A stretch of DNA of 15,412 nucleotides from Clostridiales bacterium (GCA_012728025.1 JAAYFX010000227.1:1-15412), one strand, 5' to 3'; shown: positions 8,779-14,717, counted from the first letter of the stretch. Notes: generated from the letters alone by a model not told the origin. Made by a program: numbers and translations.

Positions 8779-9537
8779 ATGTCCGCCGCTAAAAGAAATA
8801 AAAGAGGAAACAGCATGGGGGGCGGGGGAATTATCTTCGGCTCCGTTTCCTTTGCTGTTATATGTGCGGCCCTCGCCTTTGGAATGAGCGTTTTTTTCAA
8901 AGTTTCCAACATAGAGGTTATTGGTGAGGGCAAATATAGCACAGGGGAAATAATTGAAGCCTCCGGCATAAAAAACGGCGATAATCTGATGTTTATAAAC
9001 AGGCAAGCGGCTCAGGATAAAATATACTCAGAGCTTATTTATATATGCGATGCAGAGGTTAAAAGAAAGCTGCCAAATACCATCAGCATAGAGGTGACAG
9101 AAAGCGGGAGCATGGCTGCTGTAAAATGCGACAGCGGCTATTGGCTCATAGACCATAAGGGCAGGCTTCTGGAAAGAAGCACAGCAGTTCAGTGCGCAGG
9201 CTACATACAGGTGAAGGGTGTAACAATAACAGAGCCGGAGCTTGGAAAGACCATATCATCTTCGGAGGAGGATGTGCCCAAAATAGCATATCTAAGGGAT
9301 GTTTTGTCACTGATGAAGGAAAAGGATATGCTCGGGGATGTTACCATCCTTGATTTAAGCAACATTGCCAATGCTCAAATGGACTATGCCGGAAGGTTTA
9401 AGGTTAAGCTGGGAAAAAACCGTAACCTCGAGCAAAAGCTGGAGCTGATGCTTGGCGCTGTGGCAAAGCTCTCTGCGGAGGAGGAAGGCACAATTGACGT
9501 TTCCGAGGATAAAAAGGCCAACTTTAGCCCAAGTTGA
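8779..9537 (+). CDS. ftsQ: Cell-division protein DivIB/FtsQ (POTRA domain)
   Basis: Bitopic divisome protein, expected to bridge FtsL/DivIC-type partners and the septal wall synthases on the outer face of the membrane. The 252 residues have a short basic cytoplasmic N-terminus (AAKRNKRG), one membrane helix at about 17-40, then a POTRA domain at about 41-109 (FFKVSNIEVIGEGKYST, LMFINR, RKLPNTISIEV). A beta domain follows, containing GYWLIDHKGR. The start has GGGGG at 8768-8772, 6 nt before the ATG. The C-terminal tail is acidic and short. It is closely spaced after murA. The family is divergent in sequence, but architecture and location between murA and ftsZ make the call secure. Confidence 0.88.
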   Translation: MSAAKRNKRGNSMGGGGIIFGSVSFAVICAALAFGMSVFFKVSNIEVIGEGKYSTGEIIEASGIKNGDNLMFINRQAAQDKIYSELIYICDAEVKRKLPNTISIEVTESGSMAAVKCDSGYWLIDHKGRLLERSTAVQCAGYIQVKGVTITEPELGKTISSSEEDVPKIAYLRDVLSLMKEKDMLGDVTILDLSNIANAQMDYAGRFKVKLGKNRNLEQKLELMLGAVAKLSAEEEGTIDVSEDKKANFSPS

Positions 9538-9618
9538 CACAAATGGTGTATATTTTTGCATCAAACAGCTAAAAAAGCAATAATTTTTTGGTTCACATAA
9601 TATATTTACAAACAAGAC

Positions 9619-9647
9619 TTGACCTTGAGACGAATTCGTTATAAAAT
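9619..9647 (+). promoter_or_regulatory. Predicted sigma-A promoter of ftsZ
   Basis: TTGACC (9619-9624) and TAAAAT (9642-9647) are separated by exactly 17 nt, each one base from consensus. Transcription would start near 9654, giving a UTR of about 67 nt before ftsZ. It lies in the largest gap of the cluster (9538-9720), so ftsZ can probably be expressed apart from the upstream genes. Confidence 0.65.
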
Positions 9648-9671
9648 AAAGAGACTAGTTGAATAATACTG

Positions 9672-9692
9672 CTAAGCCATAAAATGGTTTAG
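9672..9692 (+). repeat. Hairpin in the predicted ftsZ 5' UTR
   Basis: CTAAGCCAT (9672-9680), AAA loop, ATGGTTTAG (9684-9692): nine pairs with one G-U wobble. It sits between the predicted transcription start and the ribosome site at 9707-9712. It lacks a following T-run, so it is not an intrinsic terminator. It could affect mRNA stability or translation, or bind a protein as DNA. Confidence 0.55.
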
Positions 9693-9706
9693 ATTTCTTA
9701 GAATAT

Positions 9707-9712
9707 GGGAGG
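9707..9712 (+). promoter_or_regulatory. Ribosome binding site that decides the ftsZ start
   Basis: GGGAGG is 8 nt before ATG 9721 but only 2 nt before ATG 9715. The second ATG is therefore the likely start. Confidence 0.8.
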
Positions 9713-9720
9713 CTATGAAT

Positions 9721-10866
9721 ATGTCGTTTCAGCTTGAAACCGGTCCCGAAAATGTTGTAACAATAAAGGTGGTCGGAGTTGGCGGCGCCGGAAATAATGT
9801 TGTCAACAGAATGGTAGGTTCCGGCACCAAGGGCGTTGAATTTATCGCCATCAACACGGACAAGCAGGCTCTTTCCGTTTCCAGCGCCACACAAAAAATA
9901 CAAATCGGTGAAAAGCTCACCCACGGTCAGGGTGCAGGCTCGGACCCCGATATAGGAAAGCGCAGCGCAGAGGAAAGCCGAAACAACATTGCCAAAAGCT
10001 TTGAAGATGCCGATATGGTGTTTATAACAGCAGGCATGGGCGGCGGCACAGGAACCGGCGCCGCACCTACAATAGCAGATATTGCAAGGGAATCCGGAAT
10101 ACTTACCGTTGCTGTTGTAACAAAACCCTTTAGCTTTGAAGGTAAGCGCAGGATGGACCAAGCTAAGGACGGCATATCCGACCTTATGGGCAAGGTCGAT
10201 TCCCTTCTCATAATTCCTAACGACCGCCTGAAGTTTGCCACAGACCAGAGAGTAACCTTCGCAAACGCCTTTGAGATTGCAGATGATGTTTTACATCAGG
10301 CTGTCACCAGCATATCAGACCTTATAAAAAACACAGGTTTTATAAACCTTGACTTTGCCGACGTTACAACCATAATGAAAAATGCGGGTCTTGCTCATAT
10401 GGGCGTAGGCCATGCCGCAGGTAAGGGCAAGGCAGAGGATGCCGCCCGTATGGCTGTTGCAAGCCCCCTTATGGAAACATCAATAGACGGCGCCAGAGGA
10501 GTTCTTATAAACATCACAGGCTCTATGGACATGGGGCTTGAGGATGTTGAAGCCGCTGCAAACCTTGTTCAGTCGGCGGCCCATCCCGAGGCAAACATTA
10601 TCTTCGGTGCCACCTTCGATGATGCTATGGATGATGAAATCCGTGTTACCGTTATTGCAACCGGTTTTGACGACGGCCCCATAGTTCGTGCCTCTGACCA
10701 AGCGGCAAAGACGGACCAACCCTCTGAAAAAGCACAGGGACTTTTCACGGCAGCTTCTGAGATGGCCGGTGCAAATACAGCAGCCCAGCCAGACCCTGCC
10801 GCTGCTGCTCCAAAAAAGGAAGAAGACCCCTTCGACAGCATTTTTAAGATATTTAACTCCAAATGA
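9721..10866 (+). CDS. ftsZ: Cell-division GTPase FtsZ
   Basis: Tubulin-like GTPase that assembles the Z ring on the inner face of the membrane. The 381-residue protein (ATG 9721 chosen by ribosome-site spacing) has VGVGGAGNNVVNRM, the tubulin signature GGGTGTG at 107-113, NDRL at 167-170, and the T7 loop N209-L-D211-F-A-D214 needed for GTP hydrolysis, then TSIDGARGVLINITG. The core ends near IRVTVIATGF. A linker of about 45 residues, rich in Ala, Gln and Pro, leads to the tail DPFDSIFKIFNSK. This differs from the usual DIPxFLR-type peptide that binds FtsA, SepF and others. ftsA is not adjacent. The gene has its own predicted promoter at 9619-9647 and a UTR hairpin. An 8-bp inverted repeat overlaps the stop codon. 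Confidence 0.97.
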   Translation: MSFQLETGPENVVTIKVVGVGGAGNNVVNRMVGSGTKGVEFIAINTDKQALSVSSATQKIQIGEKLTHGQGAGSDPDIGKRSAEESRNNIAKSFEDADMVFITAGMGGGTGTGAAPTIADIARESGILTVAVVTKPFSFEGKRRMDQAKDGISDLMGKVDSLLIIPNDRLKFATDQRVTFANAFEIADDVLHQAVTSISDLIKNTGFINLDFADVTTIMKNAGLAHMGVGHAAGKGKAEDAARMAVASPLMETSIDGARGVLINITGSMDMGLEDVEAAANLVQSAAHPEANIIFGATFDDAMDDEIRVTVIATGFDDGPIVRASDQAAKTDQPSEKAQGLFTAASEMAGANTAAQPDPAAAAPKKEEDPFDSIFKIFNSK

Positions 10867-10879
10867 TTTATAATCATTT
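10861..10879. repeat. AT-rich inverted repeat over the ftsZ stop codon
   Basis: AAATGATT (10861-10868) and AATCATTT (10872-10879) form a perfect 8-bp inverted repeat with a TAT loop. The ftsZ stop TGA is at 10864-10866. The stem is AT-rich with no T-run, so terminator function is doubtful. Confidence 0.6.
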
Positions 10880-10911
10880 CAGCACGTAGAGAAGAAGGAA
10901 AAATTGCTATG

Positions 10912-10927
10912 GCGGGTTTGAACCCGC
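10912..10927. repeat. GC-rich inverted repeat between ftsZ and the YihY-family gene
   Basis: GCGGGTT (10912-10918), TG, AACCCGC (10921-10927): a perfect 7-bp inverted repeat. As RNA it would form six pairs with a four-base loop. It is the second of three palindromes in the ftsZ-yihY gap. It vaguely resembles a tRNA T-arm, but no tRNA surrounds it. Confidence 0.55.
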
Positions 10928-10935
10928 AGGGCGTT

Positions 10936-10969
10936 TTACTCCCTTTGCCACGGGTGGCAGAGGGAGTAA
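10936..10969. repeat. Long REP-like palindrome between ftsZ and the YihY-family gene
   Basis: Left arm 10936-10950 and right arm 10955-10969 pair along 15 bp with a single G-U wobble and a CGGG loop; the core is CTCCCTTTGCCA against TGGCAGAGGGAG. No T-run follows on either strand, so it is not a canonical intrinsic terminator. The shape recalls the dispersed palindromic repeats of Clostridia genomes, but one copy alone cannot prove this. The right arm contains AGGGAG (10961-10966), which would serve an ATG at 10973. Confidence 0.7.
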
Positions 10970-11011
10970 TTCATGATGGCTTTTGCCTGTTTTACGATGG
11001 GAGAGACCCGC

Positions 11012-11869
11012 ATGAAAAAATTAAAAAATTCGAAACCGGTAGAATGTTTAAGCGAACTGGTGCAAATTTATTTTGGAAAGCACGTTTCCCGCTCGGCGGC
11101 GGAACTTTCATATTTTATAACCCTTTCATTTTTTCCAACCCTCATTTGCATCTACTCCATAATGGTAAGACTTCTGCCCGGAATAAGCATAACACTCGAA
11201 GAGCTTCAAGCTTTCATACCCGGCAGCACCTTTGACACAATAACAGACTATCTGGGCTATGTTGCAAGGCATAACAATAAAAGTTTGCTTACAGCGGGAA
11301 TAATAGGTATGGCCACAACCTCGGCGGCCTCTTTCCGCTCCTTACATAACATAATGGCGGACATACAGGGAAAGTCCCGTTATCGTGGCATTTTTGCCTT
11401 GGTGTTTTCCTTTATTTTTTCCCTGCTGTTTCTTGGAGCTATTTACTTTGCGGGCATTGTTATGGTAACGGGAAGCTGGTTGGTTCGTTTTTTGACGAAT
11501 CTTTTCCCGCCGTTGGCAGCCTTTGAAGTATGGCCGCATATACGTTTCCCTTTGCTATTTCTGATTTTCATTCTGATAATTTACGGACTTTACCGTATAA
11601 CGGCCCCAAAGGATATTAAGGGCGGGTTTTTACCGGGGGCGGCAGCCTCTGCCTTGATACTTGTGGCGGTCAGCGTCTTGTTTTCATGGTTTATCAGTAT
11701 GTCCACGAAATATCCGCTTATTTATGGCTCTTTGGCATCGATTATTGTTTTTATGCTTTGGATGTATATCTGCGGTCAGATACTTATTATGGGAAATGCC
11801 TTCAATGTGGTTTTGCGAAGGCACAGAGGAAAAGATGTAATCAAAAACAAAAATAAAGCTGATACTTAA
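11012..11869 (+). CDS. YihY/BrkB-family (UPF0761) inner-membrane protein
   Basis: Polytopic membrane protein of the family once misnamed ribonuclease BN; its biochemical role is not established. The 285 residues begin with a basic stretch (MKKLKNSKP), then the family hallmark AAELSYFITLSFFPTLI, several further hydrophobic segments (about six in all), and the conserved C-terminal block YGSLASIIVFMLWMYICGQ followed by GNAFN. In most relatives the last motif is GAE-x-N; the acidic residue is replaced by alanine here. ATG 11012 is preferred because it has GGGAG 8 nt upstream and gives a typical N-terminus. An in-frame ATG at 10973 would add 13 residues, but its ribosome site lies inside the strong hairpin 10936-10969. 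A strong terminator follows the stop by 7 bp. Confidence 0.85.
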   Translation: MKKLKNSKPVECLSELVQIYFGKHVSRSAAELSYFITLSFFPTLICIYSIMVRLLPGISITLEELQAFIPGSTFDTITDYLGYVARHNNKSLLTAGIIGMATTSAASFRSLHNIMADIQGKSRYRGIFALVFSFIFSLLFLGAIYFAGIVMVTGSWLVRFLTNLFPPLAAFEVWPHIRFPLLFLIFILIIYGLYRITAPKDIKGGFLPGAAASALILVAVSVLFSWFISMSTKYPLIYGSLASIIVFMLWMYICGQILIMGNAFNVVLRRHRGKDVIKNKNKADT

Positions 11870-11876
11870 AATGAAA

Positions 11877-11920
11877 GCGTCCCCTATACCGGAAAAACCG
11901 GAAGGGGACGCTGCCTTTTT
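11877..11920 (+). terminator. Strong intrinsic terminator after the YihY-family gene
   Basis: GCGTCCCCT (11877-11885) pairs with AGGGGACGC (11903-11911). An inner CCGG/CCGG stem with an AAAAA loop extends it, and TGCC then TTTTT (11916-11920) follow. It begins 7 bp after the stop codon. Read on the minus strand the hairpin is followed by a weaker TTTCATTTT, so it may also end the convergent rubredoxin transcript. Confidence 0.9.
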
Positions 11921-11931
11921 AGTTTGCTTGA

Positions 11932-12090
11932 TTATTTTTCCTGAAAATCTCCCTTTGAAGCTCCGCAAAGGGGACATACCCAATCCTCGGGCACGTCTTC
12001 CCATTTTGTTCCGGCGGCGACGCCGCCGTCAGGGTCGCCAACAGCCTCATCATAGATATAACCGCATAGAGTGCATTCGTACTGTTTCAT
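11932..12090 (-). CDS. Rubredoxin (52 residues)
   Basis: Small cytoplasmic electron carrier with one iron bound by four cysteines. It typically passes electrons to rubrerythrin, superoxide reductase or flavodiiron proteins in anaerobes. The 52-residue protein has C6-x2-C9-G-Y (CTLCGY) and C39-P-x-C42-G (CPLCGA), plus the family aromatic and loop residues Y4, Y11, Y13, W30, W37 and F49 and the DPDGG turn. Length is exactly typical and no extra domain is fused. The ribosome site AGGAGG (complement of 12098-12103) is 7 nt from the ATG. It is monocistronic: own promoter upstream and a shared hairpin downstream, convergent with the YihY-family gene. No partner enzyme is encoded nearby. Confidence 0.96.
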   Translation of the reverse strand: MKQYECTLCGYIYDEAVGDPDGGVAAGTKWEDVPEDWVCPLCGASKGDFQEK

Positions 12091-12114
12091 TATGAATCCT
12101 CCTGATAAGACAGA

Positions 12115-12129
12115 TTGTCAGATAGACAA
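12115..12129. repeat. Small palindrome at the predicted rubredoxin transcription start
   Basis: TTGTC (12115-12119), AGATA, GACAA (12125-12129). It lies just downstream of the -10 box, over the predicted start near 12127, where a repressor operator could sit. Five-base arms are short, so chance is possible. Confidence 0.35.
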
Positions 12130-12133
12130 GTTT

Positions 12134-12162
12134 AGTATAGCAGATATTGTATGCCGTATCAA
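12134..12162 (-). promoter_or_regulatory. Predicted sigma-A promoter of the rubredoxin gene
   Basis: On the minus strand, TTGATA (12162-12157) and TATACT (12139-12134) are separated by 17 nt; each is one or two bases from consensus. The predicted UTR is about 37 nt and contains the AGGAGG ribosome site. Confidence 0.7.
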
Positions 12163-12396
12163 CAACATTTTACAAAAGTTATGGACAAGACTGCCGTTTT
12201 CAAAAAGACCGAACATACGGCCATTTTACAGAGTATAGGCTCTATCATATCAATATGGGAAAGAAAGTCTTTTCCAAGGTATGATAGAGCCTTTTTCTTT
12301 AGAATTTCAGACATATATCCGCCATTTTTCAATCAAGTCCCTAAAACTCCTTGAGCCTTTTGTCTATTTTAATTCTACGGGTTTACTTGAGGACTG
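12163..12396. other. Intergenic region between the rubredoxin and SGNH hydrolase genes
   Basis: With the promoter and leader just described, this belongs to a 306-bp gene-free stretch (12091-12396). The main structure is the hairpin at 12237-12300. A plus-strand reading frame at 12151-12354 has no ribosome site and no recognisable protein features, so I do not call it a gene. Nothing else was seen. Confidence 0.5.
12237..12300 (+). terminator. Terminator-like hairpin on the plus strand with no clear upstream gene
   Basis: AGGCTCTATCATA (12237-12249) and TATGATAGAGCCT (12280-12292) are perfect 13-bp inverted arms around 30 nt that fold further, imperfectly (GGAAAGA against TCTTTTCC). TTTTCTTT follows on the plus strand; no T-run follows on the minus strand. 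The SGNH hydrolase gene, transcribed towards it from the right, would therefore get the hairpin without the T-tract. Confidence 0.55.
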
Positions 12397-13692
12397 TCAG
12401 CTTGCAAGAGGTGTGGTATACCCTGTTGCCGTATCAATGCTTATGGTGCTTGTAGCTTCATCCCAATCTACTCCAAAATTGATGTATGAGCCTATATCCC
12501 TAAGCTTGAAGTAATTATTTCCGTTAATTTTATAGGCAGTTAGGTATATCTGCTGTCCGTCAAGGTAAATAACTGATGTGGTTTTCTGTGCCGTAATATC
12601 GGATGTGTTTCCGGAAAGCGCCATCTCTCCGCCCACAGGAACATATGCGGAAAAAGAGCTAAGGTCAATTGCGTCTTTCTCCGGAACCCAGACTACGTTG
12701 AACTGTTTTTCAGAGCTGTTTAAAGCCATGGCGATGTCACGGAGCTTAAAATAATTGTTATAATTTATATTGTATGCCTCGAAGGCCACCGACTGACCGT
12801 TAATCAAAACTGTTGACTTTGTCGGGACCCCTGTTACCTCTGCGGGTTCGGGAACTGCTGTGATAAGAGGCTCAATCTGCTTCCAGAACTCGGCCGCTAT
12901 GGCCTTATATCCGGCAGGTGTGGGATGAATATCAGTCATGACAAGATTTGCGGAAGGGTCTGCTGCCATTGCGGCCATGGTATCCACATAATAAACGGAT
13001 GCACTTTTATATTTTGCAGCAGTGTCTGCCACCGCCGCTTGTATGTATGTGTTAAAGTCTTTTAAAGGGACATTCATATCAAGGCCGAGGGCGGCCGACG
13101 CTGTGGGCAGAGGATTGTAATAACCCATTACATATATCACTATGTCTTCCTTTGCCAGAATGATATTTTGAAGCACTGTCTCTATGTCTGCCTTAAGCTG
13201 AGGAGCCGTTACTCCGTCATAAACCTTGCTTGAAACAGTGCCCAAAGCTTCTTTAACCTTTGTTATATCAGCATTTTGCAAGCTATCTATGGTTTTTATG
13301 TAATCATACAAGGGGGCTAAAAGGTCATTTGCGCCCACCGAGAGGGTGGCAATGTCGGCGGCCGCAACCAGCTTATGAGAGTCGGAACTTTTATCAATGA
13401 GAGCGGCGGTGTTCTCCGCCAGAAGCTTTGCTGTCATGCCTGATACGCAAAAATCCTTATTAAAGCTTGAAAGTACCCCTGCGGCCTTTAGTGTAGCGGC
13501 AATTTCATCGGTATATCCATAGTCAGACCCTGACTCACGAACTCCGCCACGGACTCCCGCAGCAACAGAATCCCCAAATGCAATGTAAGTAATCTCTCCG
13601 GAGGCGAAGCTGGCAAATGCCGGTGTCAGCGTAAGGGTGAGCGAAACAGCCACAAGACATAGTGACACTAAAACTTTGGATAGTTTTTTCAT
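12397..13692 (-). CDS. Secreted SGNH/GDSL hydrolase with two C-terminal copper-amine-oxidase-like stalk repeats
   Basis: Predicted exported esterase or deacylase; substrate unknown. From ATG 13692 it has 431 residues: a signal peptide (KK, hydrophobic core, AFA before residue 28), then an SGNH domain with block I FGDS (nucleophile S42), the oxyanion-type SGM in CVSGMTA, block III GAND (N122), and block V DIHPT (D254, H256). Residues 289-431 form two related stalk repeats, each containing the identical stretch NNYFKLRDI (311-319 and 391-399), as in the copper amine oxidase N-terminal-like domain common on Clostridia surface proteins. The start is chosen by AAGGAG 6 nt upstream (13699-13704) and by the signal peptide; an upstream ATG at 13785 adds an implausible leader that includes the promoter. 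A promoter lies at 13757-13785. Confidence 0.88.
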   Translation of the reverse strand: MKKLSKVLVSLCLVAVSLTLTLTPAFASFASGEITYIAFGDSVAAGVRGGVRESGSDYGYTDEIAATLKAAGVLSSFNKDFCVSGMTAKLLAENTAALIDKSSDSHKLVAAADIATLSVGANDLLAPLYDYIKTIDSLQNADITKVKEALGTVSSKVYDGVTAPQLKADIETVLQNIILAKEDIVIYVMGYYNPLPTASAALGLDMNVPLKDFNTYIQAAVADTAAKYKSASVYYVDTMAAMAADPSANLVMTDIHPTPAGYKAIAAEFWKQIEPLITAVPEPAEVTGVPTKSTVLINGQSVAFEAYNINYNNYFKLRDIAMALNSSEKQFNVVWVPEKDAIDLSSFSAYVPVGGEMALSGNTSDITAQKTTSVIYLDGQQIYLTAYKINGNNYFKLRDIGSYINFGVDWDEATSTISIDTATGYTTPLAS

Positions 13693-13756
13693 AGTTTTCT
13701 CCTTAACAATTATTTTAGTTAAGCTTAAAGTATTTGCCTTTAAATAGCAATATAAT

Positions 13757-13785
13757 ATTATCAAAAAAGTCCAACTTTTAGACAA
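13757..13785 (-). promoter_or_regulatory. Predicted promoter of the SGNH hydrolase gene
   Basis: On the minus strand, TTGTCT (13785-13780) and GATAAT (13762-13757) are separated by 17 nt. The start would be near 13750, giving a leader of about 58 nt. It begins 18 bp after the stop of the upstream membrane-protein gene, so the hydrolase may be expressed separately. Confidence 0.5.
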
Positions 13786-13802
13786 TCTTTAGATAAGTCC
13801 TC

Positions 13803-14543
13803 TTATCTTTTCAGTAATTGCCACAGAGACTTTTTATGCCTGCAAAGCTTATCCTCACAGTTTGCACAGGAAAGACTGTCGTTTGTGGTCTCTGAAAAGC
13901 GTTGCGGATGACGGCGGTATGTGATTTCCCATTTCAGCAGTACCCCAAGAGAGAGGGCAACAAGGCTCCATGTATATAGGCTTTTTATAAAGATAAGCGG
14001 GGTAAACATCATTGCGTAACCCCAGTTATAAATACGGCAAGTAACACAGCATTTGTTTTTCATAAACCATAGCTGAAACGGGCAAAAGAACATAATACAT
14101 ATCATATCACAAAAGGAAAAGACAAGGGAAATAAGCAGAAGTATACCCTCATCAATGAGCTTGAAAAAATATAAGGCACCTATGGCGGCATTGAAGATAA
14201 TCCATGCAATAGCTACCATTGCGGCGGATTTATCCCGCTTTTGCTTTTGGGATTTTGGCTCTTTTAATTGAGCCTTGGGGGAGAAGTTTTCGGCAAACTG
14301 CTTTTGACAGCCTATGCTCTCGAAATTAATGGGGAAAAAGCTTAAAACCATATCAGCGACATAGATGGGCCATATAACTACAAGTATAAAATGGCGCTTT
14401 TCACCGGCGCTAAAGGAGATACTTGCTGGATTGTAAATATAAAGAGCTAAAGCGGCTAGAAATAGAGCAATGCGGTATGTAAGTTTAATGTTGTGGGTGA
14501 CTGATACCATAGACGGAGGCCGTTTTTGCTTTTTCTTAATCAT
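13803..14543 (-). CDS. Cysteine-rich multi-pass membrane protein of unknown function
   Basis: I do not recognise an assigned function. The 246 residues have hydrophobic segments at about 22-38, 51-70, 108-127, 131-156 and 178-203, with basic loops and tail. Ten cysteines stand out: C79, C145, C149, C154, then C165-C166-x2-C169 (KCCVTCR) and C226-x2-C229-x4-C234 (SCANCEDKLC) after the last helix. The spacing suggests metal binding or thiol redox chemistry, which is inference only. The segment around CPFQLWFMKNKCC to KWEITYRRHPQRF reads like a conserved family core. ATG 14543 is the only reasonable start, but its best ribosome site (GGGAGG at 14569-14564) is 20 nt away and lies in a small hairpin, so translation may be weak or regulated. 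It precedes the SGNH hydrolase by 110 bp on the same strand. Confidence 0.75.
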   Translation of the reverse strand: MIKKKQKRPPSMVSVTHNIKLTYRIALFLAALALYIYNPASISFSAGEKRHFILVVIWPIYVADMVLSFFPINFESIGCQKQFAENFSPKAQLKEPKSQKQKRDKSAAMVAIAWIIFNAAIGALYFFKLIDEGILLLISLVFSFCDMICIMFFCPFQLWFMKNKCCVTCRIYNWGYAMMFTPLIFIKSLYTWSLVALSLGVLLKWEITYRRHPQRFSETTNDSLSCANCEDKLCRHKKSLWQLLKR

Positions 14544-14556
14544 ATTTTTATTTTGC

Positions 14557-14569
14557 GGGAGCGCCTCCC
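14557..14569. repeat. Small GC-rich inverted repeat upstream of the membrane-protein gene
   Basis: GGGAG (14557-14561), CGC, CTCCC (14565-14569). In the minus-strand transcript it covers the only purine-rich ribosome-site candidate ahead of ATG 14543. It is short and could be chance. Confidence 0.4.
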
Positions 14570-14584
14570 TTACCTTTCAAAGAT

Positions 14585-14613
14585 TTTACAGCAGAACAGT
14601 CCTCGGTAGACAA
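14585..14613 (-). promoter_or_regulatory. Possible promoter of the cysteine-rich membrane-protein gene
   Basis: On the minus strand, TTGTCT (14613-14608) precedes TGTAAA (14590-14585) at 17 nt, or TAAAAT (14588-14583) at 19 nt. Neither option is ideal. Its -35 box overlaps that of the divergent lipoprotein promoter. Confidence 0.3.
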
Positions 14614-14635
14614 GATGTTTTTAAGCTGTTACAAT
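14607..14635 (+). promoter_or_regulatory. Predicted promoter of the solute-binding lipoprotein gene
   Basis: TAGACA (14607-14612) and TACAAT (14630-14635) are separated by 17 nt, each one base from consensus. The start would be near 14642, giving a leader of about 76 nt in which I see no clear structure. Confidence 0.6.
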
Positions 14636-14717
14636 ACTATTATTACAGAATTTTACTTTAAAGTCCAGCCATGTAAGAGCGTCAGAACCAAAACGAAAGG
14701 TGCTGCGGGTAGTAACG

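Noticed and set aside
9534..9560. Perfect TTGACA at the ftsQ stop as an ftsZ promoter
   Set aside because: No acceptable -10 box lies 16-18 nt downstream; the TATATT at 9549-9554 is only 9 nt away. The site at 9619-9647 is much better.
10912..10927. tRNA T-arm lookalike (GCGGGTTTGAACCCGC)
   Set aside because: The loop is too short, and no acceptor, D-arm or anticodon arm can be built around it.
10909..11235. Plus-strand open frame of 108 codons overlapping the YihY-family gene
   Set aside because: Out of frame with a conserved membrane protein and carrying the palindromes; no family resemblance.
12151..12354. Plus-strand open frame of 67 codons in the rubredoxin-hydrolase gap
   Set aside because: No ribosome site before the ATG, and it runs through the hairpin at 12237-12292; composition is not protein-like.
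13693..13785. Upstream start for the SGNH hydrolase
   Set aside because: It would put 31 residues before a clear signal peptide and would place the start codon within the predicted promoter; AAGGAG supports 13692.
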